DNA of 64,000 nucleotides, from positions 62,001 through 126,000 of the forward strand of contig JBAZSD010000010.1 of assembly GCA_041662605.1 (NCBI GenBank), written 5' to 3'. Under the pieces are notes generated by a model. That model saw only the letters and a list, made by a program, of their open reading frames with translations, did no database searches and was not told the DNA's origin. Below, in pieces: positions 41,156 through 49,369 of the stretch; within the stretch, counting starts at the first letter, position 1, and every line of letters begins with the position of its first letter. Both the position numbers and the translations under genes were made by a program. Source of the stretch: Desulfomonilaceae bacterium. GTDB lineage: Bacteria; Desulfobacterota; Desulfomonilia; Desulfomonilales; Desulfomonilaceae.

Positions 41156-43727
41156 TATAAGCTTCCTGGATCAGCTCCCATTCGTAATTTTCGAGGCCTT
41201 CAAAAGCCCCTGCAATAGATAGAATATCCTCTATGCGTTTAGGTGTTGGGACACGAGTCAGAAATTCCTCACGATTCCTGAATGGTCCAAATCTCTCGCG
41301 ATTGGCTCGAATACGGCGGGCCATGGCGGGTCCAACCCCGTTTATCACATCCAATGGAACCCTTATCCCCGTTCTTTCGGACACATATTCAGCGCTGCTG
41401 GAATTAACATGTGGCGCGTATATTCTTATGCCCCTTCTCCTTGCTTCGTTTATTACTACTGAATGCGGATATGAGCCCACCTGTCCGGCGTTGAGCAGTC
41501 CAAGATAGAACGCCTGTGGATAATGAGCTTTCAGGTAAGCGCTTTGGTAGGTAATGTGGGCGAATGAAGCAGCATGGGCTTTACAAAATCCGTATGATGC
41601 GAAAGCGGAAACTTGAGTGAAAACTTCCTCTGCGAGAGATTTGCTATGTCCCTGATCTATTGCGCCTTCAATAAAGCTTTGTTTGAGAAGTTCCATTTTC
41701 CGGGATTTGCGGTCTTTGGTCATGGCCCTACGGAAAGCGTCGGCTTCGGCATAGGACAAACCGGCAAAAAAATGGGCGATCCTTAAGACCTGTTCCTGGA
41801 AAAGGATTACACCGTAGGTCTCTTTCAAGACTTCTGAAATAGTCTCGTGTAAAAATGGCACAGGCTCCTCTTTATTTCGCCTTCGAATGTAAACACTAAC
41901 CATATCTCCTTCAACAGGGCCGGGCCTAAAAAGAGAAACTTCCGCTACCAGATCCTTAAATTCTACTGGTTGAAGACATCCCAAAAGACTCCGTTGTCCA
42001 GGAGATTCAAGTTGAAAAACACCGACACTGTGAGTACTGCGAAGCAGTGAATAAGTCCTCTTGTCGTTAAGCGGAATGCGATCAAGATCCAGATTGATTC
42101 TTTTTTCATCCAATATTTCCAAAGCTTTTCTAATCGCGGTATGCATACGCAAGCCGAGTATGTCCAGTTTGAGAAGACCCAAAGCTTCAACATCGTCCTT
42201 ATCCAGTTGACTTACCGGAACGTCTTTTGGCGATTTACCTACCGGGGTCCATGCTTTTATGTCACCCGGCGCTATTATTATCCCGCCTAAATGAACTGAG
42301 GTCTGAAAAGGAATACCGGTCAGTTTTGACGCCAAATCCACAAGCTGTGTTTCTTTCTGGATTGGAGCGCTCCTTAATTCCGGCAATTGCTCCAGGGATA
42401 ACTTCAGGTCACGACCTCTAAGCGACCAGGGAAGGCATGAAGCAAGGCGGTTTATTTCATTCAGAGGGTAACCCATTGCTCTTGCGGCCAAACGCACGGC
42501 GCTCCGGCACTTGAATTTGTGGATTGTGCAAACCATCGCCGTTTGTCTTGGAAATAGCCCAAGGACATAGTTGATGACCTCGTCCCTGCGTTCGGAATCA
42601 AAGTCAATGTCAATGTCCGGCATGTCACCACGGCCGTCATTTATGAAGCGTTCAAACAACAAATCATTAGCTACAGGATCAACCCCTCCCAGGAGTAGAT
42701 AAACTATCAAGCTGCCCGCGGCTGAGCCTCGAACGCTGTGCCGGATATTCCCAGAATGGGCAAAGTCAACTACGTTTCTGACAAGAAGAAAGAAATCGGC
42801 CAATCGGGTTTTATTCACAGCTTCCAATTCCTGATCAAGACGGCGGAAATAGTCTATACCAACAGAAGAATAAAACTTGCTCAGTCCCTTGAAACACAGT
42901 TTGGTAAGATTTTCCGAGGCCTTGTGAGGGTCTTGAATAGATGGTGGATGGAGTTTTCCGATAGGTAGAGAAAAGGATTTACATAGTGAAGCGACATATT
43001 TAGTATTTTTAATTGATTGATAATAGCCAATTCGATTTTCCATTTCTGCGCCGGAGGCTAAAAAGAAACTGTCATTCGGTAGTGGGGTAATTTTTCGGTG
43101 ATGATGTTTGATCTGAATATCGACCAATATGCGGTGGAGAATATAATCTTCACGTCTCAGAAAAGAGACTTCATTGGTAGCCACCGTCGGGATATTTACT
43201 GATGAGGCAAAGTTTATCGTTTTTTCCAATAATTGATCGTCATTATTCTGAATAGCCAGAAAAAGCCACTCAGGGTTGTTTAGGGCTGACTTTAATTCCA
43301 GCAAACCAAACTCAGCCTGGTCGGATATCCCTCTTTTCAGAGCCGTATTAATCCTGGAATCTCGTCCACCGGCTATACAAACCAGCCCTTTTGAATAGTG
43401 GCATAAATCCTGTTTTGTAATGATTCCCGAATTCGCAGTAGCCGACACAAGACAGCAAAGGTTCCTGTAGGCTTCAAAGTTTGTCGCCAGAAAAGTTATC
43501 CGAGATCCATCCCAAATCGGAAGTTTGGCTCCTATAATTGGTTGAATTCCAATTCTGACTGCCGCCTTATAGAACCTAACAGCCCCATGCAGGGTGTAAT
43601 CGGTAAGAGCGACAGTCTTTTGTCCCATTGACGCAACAGTCTCAACCAAATCTTCAGGGGTGAATGTTCCCCAAAGAAATGAGAAAGCGCTAAGTACTTC
43701 AAGATGTACAAAGGTATCCATCTTCAT
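41148..43727 (-). CDS. DnaE2/ImuC-type DNA polymerase III alpha subunit lacking its OB domain
   Basis: An 859-residue C-family polymerase. The PHP domain is degenerate: residue 8 is His, but the next ligand is Glu10 instead of His, the usual DG is WG (19-20), and TDHG reads TDYT (42-45). The polymerase active site is intact with PDIDIDF at 370-376. A thumb and fingers follow, and the HhH stretch ALDVINGVGPAMARRIRANR-like sequence is near the end. It ends LENYEWELIQEAYNA, where full enzymes continue into an OB-fold. That part is on the next, overlapping frame. Loss of PHP ligands suggests an error-prone, translesion enzyme. It is downstream of lexA, so SOS-controlled. Confidence 0.9.
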   Translation of the reverse strand: MKMDTFVHLEVLSAFSFLWGTFTPEDLVETVASMGQKTVALTDYTLHGAVRFYKAAVRIGIQPIIGAKLPIWDGSRITFLATNFEAYRNLCCLVSATANSGIITKQDLCHYSKGLVCIAGGRDSRINTALKRGISDQAEFGLLELKSALNNPEWLFLAIQNNDDQLLEKTINFASSVNIPTVATNEVSFLRREDYILHRILVDIQIKHHHRKITPLPNDSFFLASGAEMENRIGYYQSIKNTKYVASLCKSFSLPIGKLHPPSIQDPHKASENLTKLCFKGLSKFYSSVGIDYFRRLDQELEAVNKTRLADFFLLVRNVVDFAHSGNIRHSVRGSAAGSLIVYLLLGGVDPVANDLLFERFINDGRGDMPDIDIDFDSERRDEVINYVLGLFPRQTAMVCTIHKFKCRSAVRLAARAMGYPLNEINRLASCLPWSLRGRDLKLSLEQLPELRSAPIQKETQLVDLASKLTGIPFQTSVHLGGIIIAPGDIKAWTPVGKSPKDVPVSQLDKDDVEALGLLKLDILGLRMHTAIRKALEILDEKRINLDLDRIPLNDKRTYSLLRSTHSVGVFQLESPGQRSLLGCLQPVEFKDLVAEVSLFRPGPVEGDMVSVYIRRRNKEEPVPFLHETISEVLKETYGVILFQEQVLRIAHFFAGLSYAEADAFRRAMTKDRKSRKMELLKQSFIEGAIDQGHSKSLAEEVFTQVSAFASYGFCKAHAASFAHITYQSAYLKAHYPQAFYLGLLNAGQVGSYPHSVVINEARRRGIRIYAPHVNSSSAEYVSERTGIRVPLDVINGVGPAMARRIRANRERFGPFRNREEFLTRVPTPKRIEDILSIAGAFEGLENYEWELIQEAYNA

Positions 43728-43801
43728 GAAAACATGATCATGCTGTTATGATTAGTTTGTTTAATCGATTAGTTCGATCTGGACCGAGAGTGGCAAGCTT
43801 G

Positions 43802-44422
43802 TTATGGCTTGGCTCGTATAACCCCGACTAGTTTTCCTAAAACCTTTATATTGGAACGATCTTTCCCTCTAAAAATTAATGGTTCATAAAGTTTATTCGC
43901 CGGCAGTAATTCTATTGCCTCTCTACTGATTCTGAGAATTTTCAAAGTGGCTTCGGGTTCAATCGCCTCAACAATAACCGCCACGATAGAACCATTCTCC
44001 GCTTCCTGCTGAGGTCGAATTATTGCAAGATCTCCGTCCTGTATGTGAGCTTCAATCATTGAGTCGCCTTTGACTCTGAGAGCGAAAGCTTCGGATGAAC
44101 CGAAAAATGAGGGGTTTATCGGTAACTGTTCTTCCTTGTCTTCTTGAGCCAATATAGGATTCCCTGCGGCTATTCTCCCTAGAATGGGTATCGAAGGGAT
44201 TATTCTTGATTGTGAATCAACTAGTTTCCAGGCTCTCTTTTTACCCGGCATTCCCTTAATCAGGCCTTGCGATTCCAATGAGCGGATATGCTTGACAAGA
44301 CTTCCATGAGAAACAAGGCCTACGCCTTTGCATATCTCCCTTAAAGACGGTGAAAAACCTTCGTGTTTTTGGAATAGGGTGATGAAATCCAGGATTTGTT
44401 TTTGTCGTTCGGTTACAGTCAT
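43802..44422 (-). CDS. lexA: LexA repressor
   Basis: A 206-residue protein. N-terminal winged helix: TERQKQILDFITLFQKHEGF, SPSLREICKGVGLVSHGSLV and KHIRSLESQGLI. The Ala86-Gly87 cleavage site lies in LGRIAAGNPI. The peptidase domain holds Ser121 in GDSMIE and Lys161 in ATLKIL. It represses SOS genes and is cut when RecA filaments form. The polymerase gene starts 74 bases downstream on the same strand, giving a lexA-dnaE2 cassette. A near-perfect palindrome lies just ahead of its ATG (44435-44450) and may be its own operator. Confidence 0.95.
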   Translation of the reverse strand: MTVTERQKQILDFITLFQKHEGFSPSLREICKGVGLVSHGSLVKHIRSLESQGLIKGMPGKKRAWKLVDSQSRIIPSIPILGRIAAGNPILAQEDKEEQLPINPSFFGSSEAFALRVKGDSMIEAHIQDGDLAIIRPQQEAENGSIVAVIVEAIEPEATLKILRISREAIELLPANKLYEPLIFRGKDRSNIKVLGKLVGVIRAKP

Positions 44423-44434
44423 GTTTATATTATA

Positions 44435-44450
44435 GAGAACATATGGTCTC
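44435..44450. promoter_or_regulatory. Candidate LexA operator
   Basis: The 16-base sequence GAGAACATATGGTCTC is a palindrome apart from positions 5 and 12 (A/G where the mirror requires C/T). It ends 12 bases before the lexA ATG, a typical site for autoregulation. It is unlike the E. coli (CTGT-N8-ACAG) and Geobacter-type boxes I know. The same motif is not obvious ahead of the polymerase gene. The match to LexA is inferred from position and symmetry only. Confidence 0.45.
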
Positions 44451-44715
44451 CATGCAAGAAAAATATTGAATCACTGGAAAGAAGGCAACTCGAACTCGAG
44501 CTTCTCCGACGGCAGTCGGAAATTCCTTTCAACAGACGCTATTTTTTACGAGATTGAGTTTATGGTTAATGTTTAGTACAAGGTGCATGGACCTATTTCA
44601 GGACCGCAGACTAGCATCGTAATCGCGAGTCGAAATAACGGGCAGTTATTGACCTGCAAGAGGCCGACTGTTAAACTAATAAGAGAATTACTGACCCTGA
44701 CAACGGAATACTTCC

Positions 44716-45498
44716 ATGATCAACACCCTGAAAATTTTCAATGACCTCAAACAGACTATGGATCCCACGGCCGCTGAAAAAATAGTGGATGTGATCGGGT
44801 CTGTCTATGAAGAACTGAAGAATTCAGTAACCAAGACTGAGTTCAATGAACTGAAGGAAATTGTTAGGGAACTGGCCGAACGCGTTAGTGATCTGACCAA
44901 GCGTGTTGACACTTTGGCCATTCGCATGGATGAGCTAACTCAGCGTGTTGACACTTTGGCCATTCGCATGGATGAGCTAACTCAGCGTGTTGGCGCCTTG
45001 GCCAAACGCATGGATGAGCTAACGGCAAATGTCTCCCGGCTTGAACATAAGGTTGAAGACCTTGTGGGAGAGATGAAACGCATGAAGGTAACCATGCAGG
45101 ACATGAAACAAGAAATCGGCGGACTATCCCACACGGTTGGTTACAGGCTTGAAGATGAGGCAATGAAGTCCCTACCATCCCTGTTGAAACGGGATTTCTC
45201 CATTGACACTGAAGGCACGCTTGTCAGGGATTACATCGAAATAGGGCCAAAGAAGTATGTGGAACTTAACATTTGGGGCCACGGACTTAGGAGTGGCAAA
45301 CCAGTTGAAATTATTGGCGAGGCGAAGAGCCAACTTAAGAAAAGGGATGTGGATCAATTCCTTCAAACTCTGAAAATCCTGGAACCCCTTATAAACAAGC
45401 CGATTGTCCCTCTCCTTGTGACGTATCAGACATCAGTTGATGTCAGACGTTACATTCAGGGTAAGAATATTGCGCTGTATTTCTCGTACCAATTGTAG
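44716..45498 (+). CDS. Coiled-coil protein with a PD-(D/E)XK-like C-terminal domain (DUF3782-like)
   Basis: A 260-residue protein. Residues 30-145 form a long coiled coil containing nearly identical 14-residue units (RVDTLAIRMDELTQ) repeated in tandem. From about residue 150 a soluble domain follows: HTVGYRLEDEAMKSLPSLLK, then DYIEIGPKKYVELNIWGHGL, GKPVEIIGEAKSQLKKRDVD and a final RRYIQGKNIALYFSYQL. The E-x-A-K strand with preceding acidic residues looks like a restriction-like (PD-(D/E)XK) core, as in DUF3782 proteins. The real role of these proteins is unknown. The gene is separated from lexA by its own promoter region. Confidence 0.75.
   Translation: MINTLKIFNDLKQTMDPTAAEKIVDVIGSVYEELKNSVTKTEFNELKEIVRELAERVSDLTKRVDTLAIRMDELTQRVDTLAIRMDELTQRVGALAKRMDELTANVSRLEHKVEDLVGEMKRMKVTMQDMKQEIGGLSHTVGYRLEDEAMKSLPSLLKRDFSIDTEGTLVRDYIEIGPKKYVELNIWGHGLRSGKPVEIIGEAKSQLKKRDVDQFLQTLKILEPLINKPIVPLLVTYQTSVDVRRYIQGKNIALYFSYQL
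44902..45027 (+). repeat. Three tandem 42-bp units in the coiled coil
   Basis: Units at 44902-44943, 44944-44985 and 44986-45027. The first two are identical, and the third has several changes (GGCGCCTTGGCCAAACGC in place of GACACTTTGGCCATTCGC). Each unit codes two heptads, so adding or losing units changes the coil length without breaking the frame. Confidence 0.85.
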
Positions 45499-45666
45499 CG
45501 ATTGTCATAGTGGCACGGCATCCTACCGATGATTGCATGGTGGCTATAGACAGTCTCTGTCTGTGTATTTAACCTGACGAATCCCCCCAAGTGTTGCTCT
45601 TGACCATGCCCCACAGTTTTGCAAAACAACAGCAATGGTCCATTTCAGACAAGAGGCGGTAATGTC

Positions 45667-46509
45667 ATGACCATTCCCAAAAGAAAACTCGGCAGTACAG
45701 GCGAAGAAGTCAGTATAATTGGTCTTGGAGGTGAAGGAATACTGCGGACTTTTGGATATGATCTTCAGGCTGCCAGACTGATCAATCACGCAATTGATCT
45801 TGGAATCAACTATCTTGAATCGGCGAGGGCATATTCGGGTAGTGAAATTTATTATGGCTTGGCGCTTGCGGACAGACGAAAAGACATTTTCCTGACAAGT
45901 AAATCTCATGCGAGGACCAGGAAGGGCGCTCAAGACCACCTCGTTGAAACTCTATCAAATATGAAAACCGACTATCTCGACCTCTGGCAGGTCCACGATG
46001 TTCGCACTGAAGAAGATATCGCAGCTATATTCGGTCCTGGTGGAGCGATTGAAGCGTTTGTAGAAGCAAAGAAAAGGGGCATGGTTCGATTCATAGGAGT
46101 TACTGGACACCAGGATCCTGAAATTCTCCGAAAATGTTTCGAACTTTTCAACTTTGACACAGTCCTGATTCCTGTAAATTCCGCTGAACATTTTTACAAC
46201 AGTTTCATCGACAGCGTGATTCCGACGGCCGTGGAAAAGAATATGGGAATTATAGGAATGAAGGTTTACTTCAGGGGCATTGCAAACCAACTTCCGTGGT
46301 ATGAATCCATGAGGCCTTTCCTTTACTACGCTCTTTCCAAGGCGGTCAGCGCTGTTGTTATTGGATGTGACAACATCAAACAATTGGAGGAGAATGTGGC
46401 TTTCGCGTCAGATTTCAAGCCCCTGGGCACTGATGAGATGGCCCTTCTGGAGGAGAAAACAAGGCGTTTTGCTCGCTCTCTGATGTATTACAAACCAGTT
46501 GTTTCATGA
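45667..46509 (+). CDS. Aldo/keto reductase family protein
   Basis: A 280-residue TIM-barrel enzyme. ATG 45667 fits the family N-terminus (MTIPKRKLGSTGEEVSIIGL) and follows AGAGGC; 45619 is too early. It has NYLESARAYSGSEIYYGLAL (family D/Y region, with Glu instead of the usual Asp), LTSKSHARTRKGA with the catalytic Lys, YLDLWQVHDV with the catalytic His, and a C-terminal IGCDNIKQLEENVA for NADP contact. It reduces an aldehyde or ketone with NAD(P)H. The change at the first acidic catalytic position is conservative. The Smr gene follows after 12 bases. Confidence 0.9.
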   Translation: MTIPKRKLGSTGEEVSIIGLGGEGILRTFGYDLQAARLINHAIDLGINYLESARAYSGSEIYYGLALADRRKDIFLTSKSHARTRKGAQDHLVETLSNMKTDYLDLWQVHDVRTEEDIAAIFGPGGAIEAFVEAKKRGMVRFIGVTGHQDPEILRKCFELFNFDTVLIPVNSAEHFYNSFIDSVIPTAVEKNMGIIGMKVYFRGIANQLPWYESMRPFLYYALSKAVSAVVIGCDNIKQLEENVAFASDFKPLGTDEMALLEEKTRRFARSLMYYKPVVS

Positions 46510-46521
46510 AAAGAAATTGAA

Positions 46522-46824
46522 ATGAATAGTCACGATGACATAGATCCAACAATAGAGGTACCAATCGAACTTCCGATAGATGGAGTCCTGGACCTTCACA
46601 CCTTTTTGCCTCGTGAGTTGGGTGATCTCCTTCAGGACTATATCCAGGGGTGTCTGGACTCCGGCATCATCGATATAAGAATCATTCATGGAAAAGGTAA
46701 GGGGATTCTCCGAAACCGAGTTTACTCAATTCTAAAAAGACATCCTTGTGTCGAAAGGTTCGTTCAGGCTCCTGAAGAAGCCGGAGGATGGGGGGCCGTC
46801 CTGGTACGACTCAAGGTGAACTGA
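46522..46824 (+). CDS. Smr-domain protein
   Basis: A 100-residue protein with a complete Smr domain: LDLHTFLPRELGDLLQDYIQ (LDLH motif), GIIDIRIIHGKGKGILRNRV (HGKG motif) and a final PEEAGGWGAVLVRLK. The Smr domain, also found at the end of MutS2, is a nuclease or nucleic acid binder. Standalone Smr proteins have been linked to mRNA or DNA cleavage and ribosome rescue. It is probably in one transcript with the aldo/keto reductase. Confidence 0.9.
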   Translation: MNSHDDIDPTIEVPIELPIDGVLDLHTFLPRELGDLLQDYIQGCLDSGIIDIRIIHGKGKGILRNRVYSILKRHPCVERFVQAPEEAGGWGAVLVRLKVN

Positions 46825-46919
46825 CTGAAAAGATTGACCAACTCACAATACTTACTACTAATCCAGCAAAACCAATTTCGGGATGTGCGATGTTCCTGAT
46901 GTTTTCAAAAGGGATTGGC

Positions 46920-46928
46920 TGGTATAAT
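46920..46928 (+). promoter_or_regulatory. Extended -10 promoter for the PLD nuclease gene
   Basis: TGGTATAAT is an extended -10 element (TG one base ahead of a consensus TATAAT at 46923-46928). No -35 element matches well, which is typical of extended -10 promoters. The start of transcription would be near 46935, giving a short leader of about 30 bases before ATG 46963. Confidence 0.5.
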
Positions 46929-46962
46929 GACATTGTAAGTACAAAACTGTTCGGTGCGCATC

Positions 46963-47514
46963 ATGACTATCCCAAGAATCTCCAGATCATTGTTTGTTTC
47001 ACTCCTCCTTGTGGCGACCGCTTTTGGTCATGGCTTTTGCGAGGAGTTGACTCTGACCAACGCTCCAACGGTTGTATGTTTCAGTCCGGAGGGCCAATGT
47101 TCAAGATCGATTATCAGGGCAATTGACTCCGCCAAGACCCAGATACTTGTCCAGGCTTATTCATTCACATCGTCCCGGATTGCCAAGGCCCTTTTGAAAG
47201 CGCGAAAAAGAGGCGTAAATGTCGAGGTCATTCTTGATAAGATCCACCTGACGGACAATTACTCGTCCGCAACTTTTCTGGCCAATTCGGGTATCCGGAC
47301 TTACGTTGACCAGGCGCACAATATTGCCCACAACAAAATAATGATTATTGACAGCGACACCGTTGTCACCGGCTCATTTAACTTTACCCGTGCGGCGGAT
47401 GAACAAAATGCGGAGAACGTCCTGATAATCAAATCAGCGGAACTTGCGAAACTCTACCTGGCTAATTGGCAAGATCACCGGCGCCATTCCGAGATCTTCA
47501 AATCGAGAAGATAA
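46963..47514 (+). CDS. Secreted phospholipase D-family nuclease (Nuc-like)
   Basis: A 183-residue protein with a signal peptide (SLFVSLLLVATAFGHGFCEE). The single HKD domain is complete: VCFSPEGQCSRSIIRAIDSA, ILVQAYSFTSSRIAKALLKA, RGVNVEVILDK, then the catalytic IAHNKIMIIDSDTVVTGSFN with FTRAADEQNAENVLII (H-x-K-x4-D). This is the family of the Nuc endonuclease of Salmonella, which dimerises to form one active site and degrades DNA without metals, here in the periplasm or outside. A GTG at 46954 is an alternative start. It stands alone with a possible own promoter. Confidence 0.9.
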   Translation: MTIPRISRSLFVSLLLVATAFGHGFCEELTLTNAPTVVCFSPEGQCSRSIIRAIDSAKTQILVQAYSFTSSRIAKALLKARKRGVNVEVILDKIHLTDNYSSATFLANSGIRTYVDQAHNIAHNKIMIIDSDTVVTGSFNFTRAADEQNAENVLIIKSAELAKLYLANWQDHRRHSEIFKSRR

Positions 47515-47607
47515 AGCCGCTGAGACTGGCAAAAGCGGGATTTTCGGGCCCATGAGATTAGAACATGCGAGAAATTGCAAACGCTAGAAAGCTTTTGTAG
47601 CGCGAGA

Positions 47608-49188
47608 TCACATTTTATAACGTTCAACGAGTTCCTTGAGGGAATTTCCCAAGTCGGAAATCTGCCGAGCAGCGTCTTCAAGTTGGGTCGCGCCGGTTAC
47701 ATTTTGTCGGACAGCCTGGTCTATATAGGCCATGGCGTTTGAAACCTGCTCTACACCAACTGCTTGCTGTTCATTGGATGCCTGGATTATGGTGGCTGAC
47801 TCCGCTGATTCCAATACACTCTTGCAAAGGGAACGAATTGAATCCCCGGCGAGTCTGGATTGCTTTACGCCGCTAGCTACAGCCTTAGATCCTTGCTCAG
47901 TGGCCATTACAACGGCGGCTATCCATTTTCTAGTATCTTCAAGAATAGACCTAATCTGTTCTGTAGCCTCCCTGGACCTGTCTGCCAGGATCTTTATCTC
48001 AGCGGCCACAACGGCGAACCCCTTGCCCTGTTCTCCTGCCTTAGCAGCTTCGATTGAAGCGTTTACAGCAAGCAGGTTGGATTGATCCGCAAGATCACGA
48101 ACGGAATTAACAATATCCTCAACTGACTGGCTCTGTTCACTAAGCCTCTGAACGGTCTCACCTATGGACTCCATTTCCGTCTTGATCGTAGTGATCTTTT
48201 GGACCGTATCTTCGATGGCCTTTTCCCCGTTATCAGAAATCTGAGCCGCCTGGTGGGCTCCTTCGGCGACCTTTCGGGCCTTCTCGCTCGATAATCTCGC
48301 TGTCTGTTGCAGTTCTTCAACCGTTGTGACCGTTTCTGTGACAGCCGAGGAGGTTTCAGTGGCGGTTGAAGCCAATTCCGCGACACTGGTGGAAATCTCC
48401 GCAGCGGAAGAAGCCAGAACGCTGGCTCCTTCTAAAGTCTTGGATGTTTGCTCTTTCAAGGAGATGACCATGTGGTTTAGAGCGTCACCCAGTTTGCCTA
48501 TTTCGTCCTTCGTCGTCACGATTAAGGTCCGGGAAAGATCCCCCCTTGCGATACCTTCAGCGAGAGCCACAGCCTGTGCGAGTGGTTTGGCCAGAGACCT
48601 GGCCAACAGGTAACAGAGCGGGAAAGTTAACAGGATAAGAAAAACTGTCCCAAGAATCATTATTTTTTCGGTCCATGCCTCACCGGCGTGTCCGGCAGCC
48701 TCCTGCTCGGCAAGTGTCAAAGTCTCTTTTTTCCTGAAGTTGTGTATTGCGTCATCAAACTTTTCCCAATCATCGTGTCCCTTCACCATTTTACGGGATT
48801 TAATGGAAGGCTCCGCCGCTTCTTTTTTCCACCTCTCGAGATGTGCATGAGCTTCGTCGATAGTAGCTTTTTGGGCGCCTGAAATAATTTGCGCTCGAAG
48901 CTGCTGAAAAGACTTTCCATAGTCCTTTTCGGCCTGTCTATAGGGTTCCAGGGAGCTTTCCTTTCGAGTGAGCAAGAAACCTTCCAGGCCGGATTTCATA
49001 TCGTGAGCGTATTCCTGAACCTTCATAGACAGCATTAAGGTTTTATAGGATTGTTCAACCTGGTTCACCAGCTTTAGGAGGTCTCTGAGAGCAAACACCC
49101 CAACCGTGGACAAAATTATGACCAGTAGTATAGGAACGAGGGTCGTAACCGTAATCTTGGTCGTCAATCCTAGGTTGCGGAATCTCAT
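47608..49188 (-). CDS. Methyl-accepting chemotaxis protein
   Basis: A 526-residue receptor with two membrane helices (VTTLVPILLVIILSTVGVFA near 15-35; IMILGTVFLILLTFPLCYLL near 177-197). Between them lies a periplasmic four-helix sensor (CHASE3-like: EYAHDMKSGLEGFLLTRKES). A HAMP domain follows, then the signalling domain with the hairpin tip VRDLADQSNLLAVNASIEAA (E-Q-rich, kinase-contact region) and methylation helices. It senses a small molecule through the periplasmic domain and controls CheA. The C-terminus lacks a CheR tether. No other chemotaxis gene is nearby. Confidence 0.93.
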   Translation of the reverse strand: MRFRNLGLTTKITVTTLVPILLVIILSTVGVFALRDLLKLVNQVEQSYKTLMLSMKVQEYAHDMKSGLEGFLLTRKESSLEPYRQAEKDYGKSFQQLRAQIISGAQKATIDEAHAHLERWKKEAAEPSIKSRKMVKGHDDWEKFDDAIHNFRKKETLTLAEQEAAGHAGEAWTEKIMILGTVFLILLTFPLCYLLARSLAKPLAQAVALAEGIARGDLSRTLIVTTKDEIGKLGDALNHMVISLKEQTSKTLEGASVLASSAAEISTSVAELASTATETSSAVTETVTTVEELQQTARLSSEKARKVAEGAHQAAQISDNGEKAIEDTVQKITTIKTEMESIGETVQRLSEQSQSVEDIVNSVRDLADQSNLLAVNASIEAAKAGEQGKGFAVVAAEIKILADRSREATEQIRSILEDTRKWIAAVVMATEQGSKAVASGVKQSRLAGDSIRSLCKSVLESAESATIIQASNEQQAVGVEQVSNAMAYIDQAVRQNVTGATQLEDAARQISDLGNSLKELVERYKM

Positions 49189-49369
49189 GAGAATCTCCTC
49201 GTAATAGAAGCTCAGTCTCGAACATGATCTGAAGTACCTGGGAAAATTGGCTTATTTTATAACATATCGAAACTACTTGTAAAGAAGAATCGCATACAGG
49301 GCTGCGCCATTGCAAAGGGCCATTGAGTAAGTATATATTCCGTATGAAATCCTGACTCGTGGTTTTTTG

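Noticed and set aside
44902..45027. A CRISPR-like array
   Set aside because: The 42-bp units are contiguous without spacers and stay in frame within a coiled-coil gene. No CRISPR array was seen elsewhere in the window.
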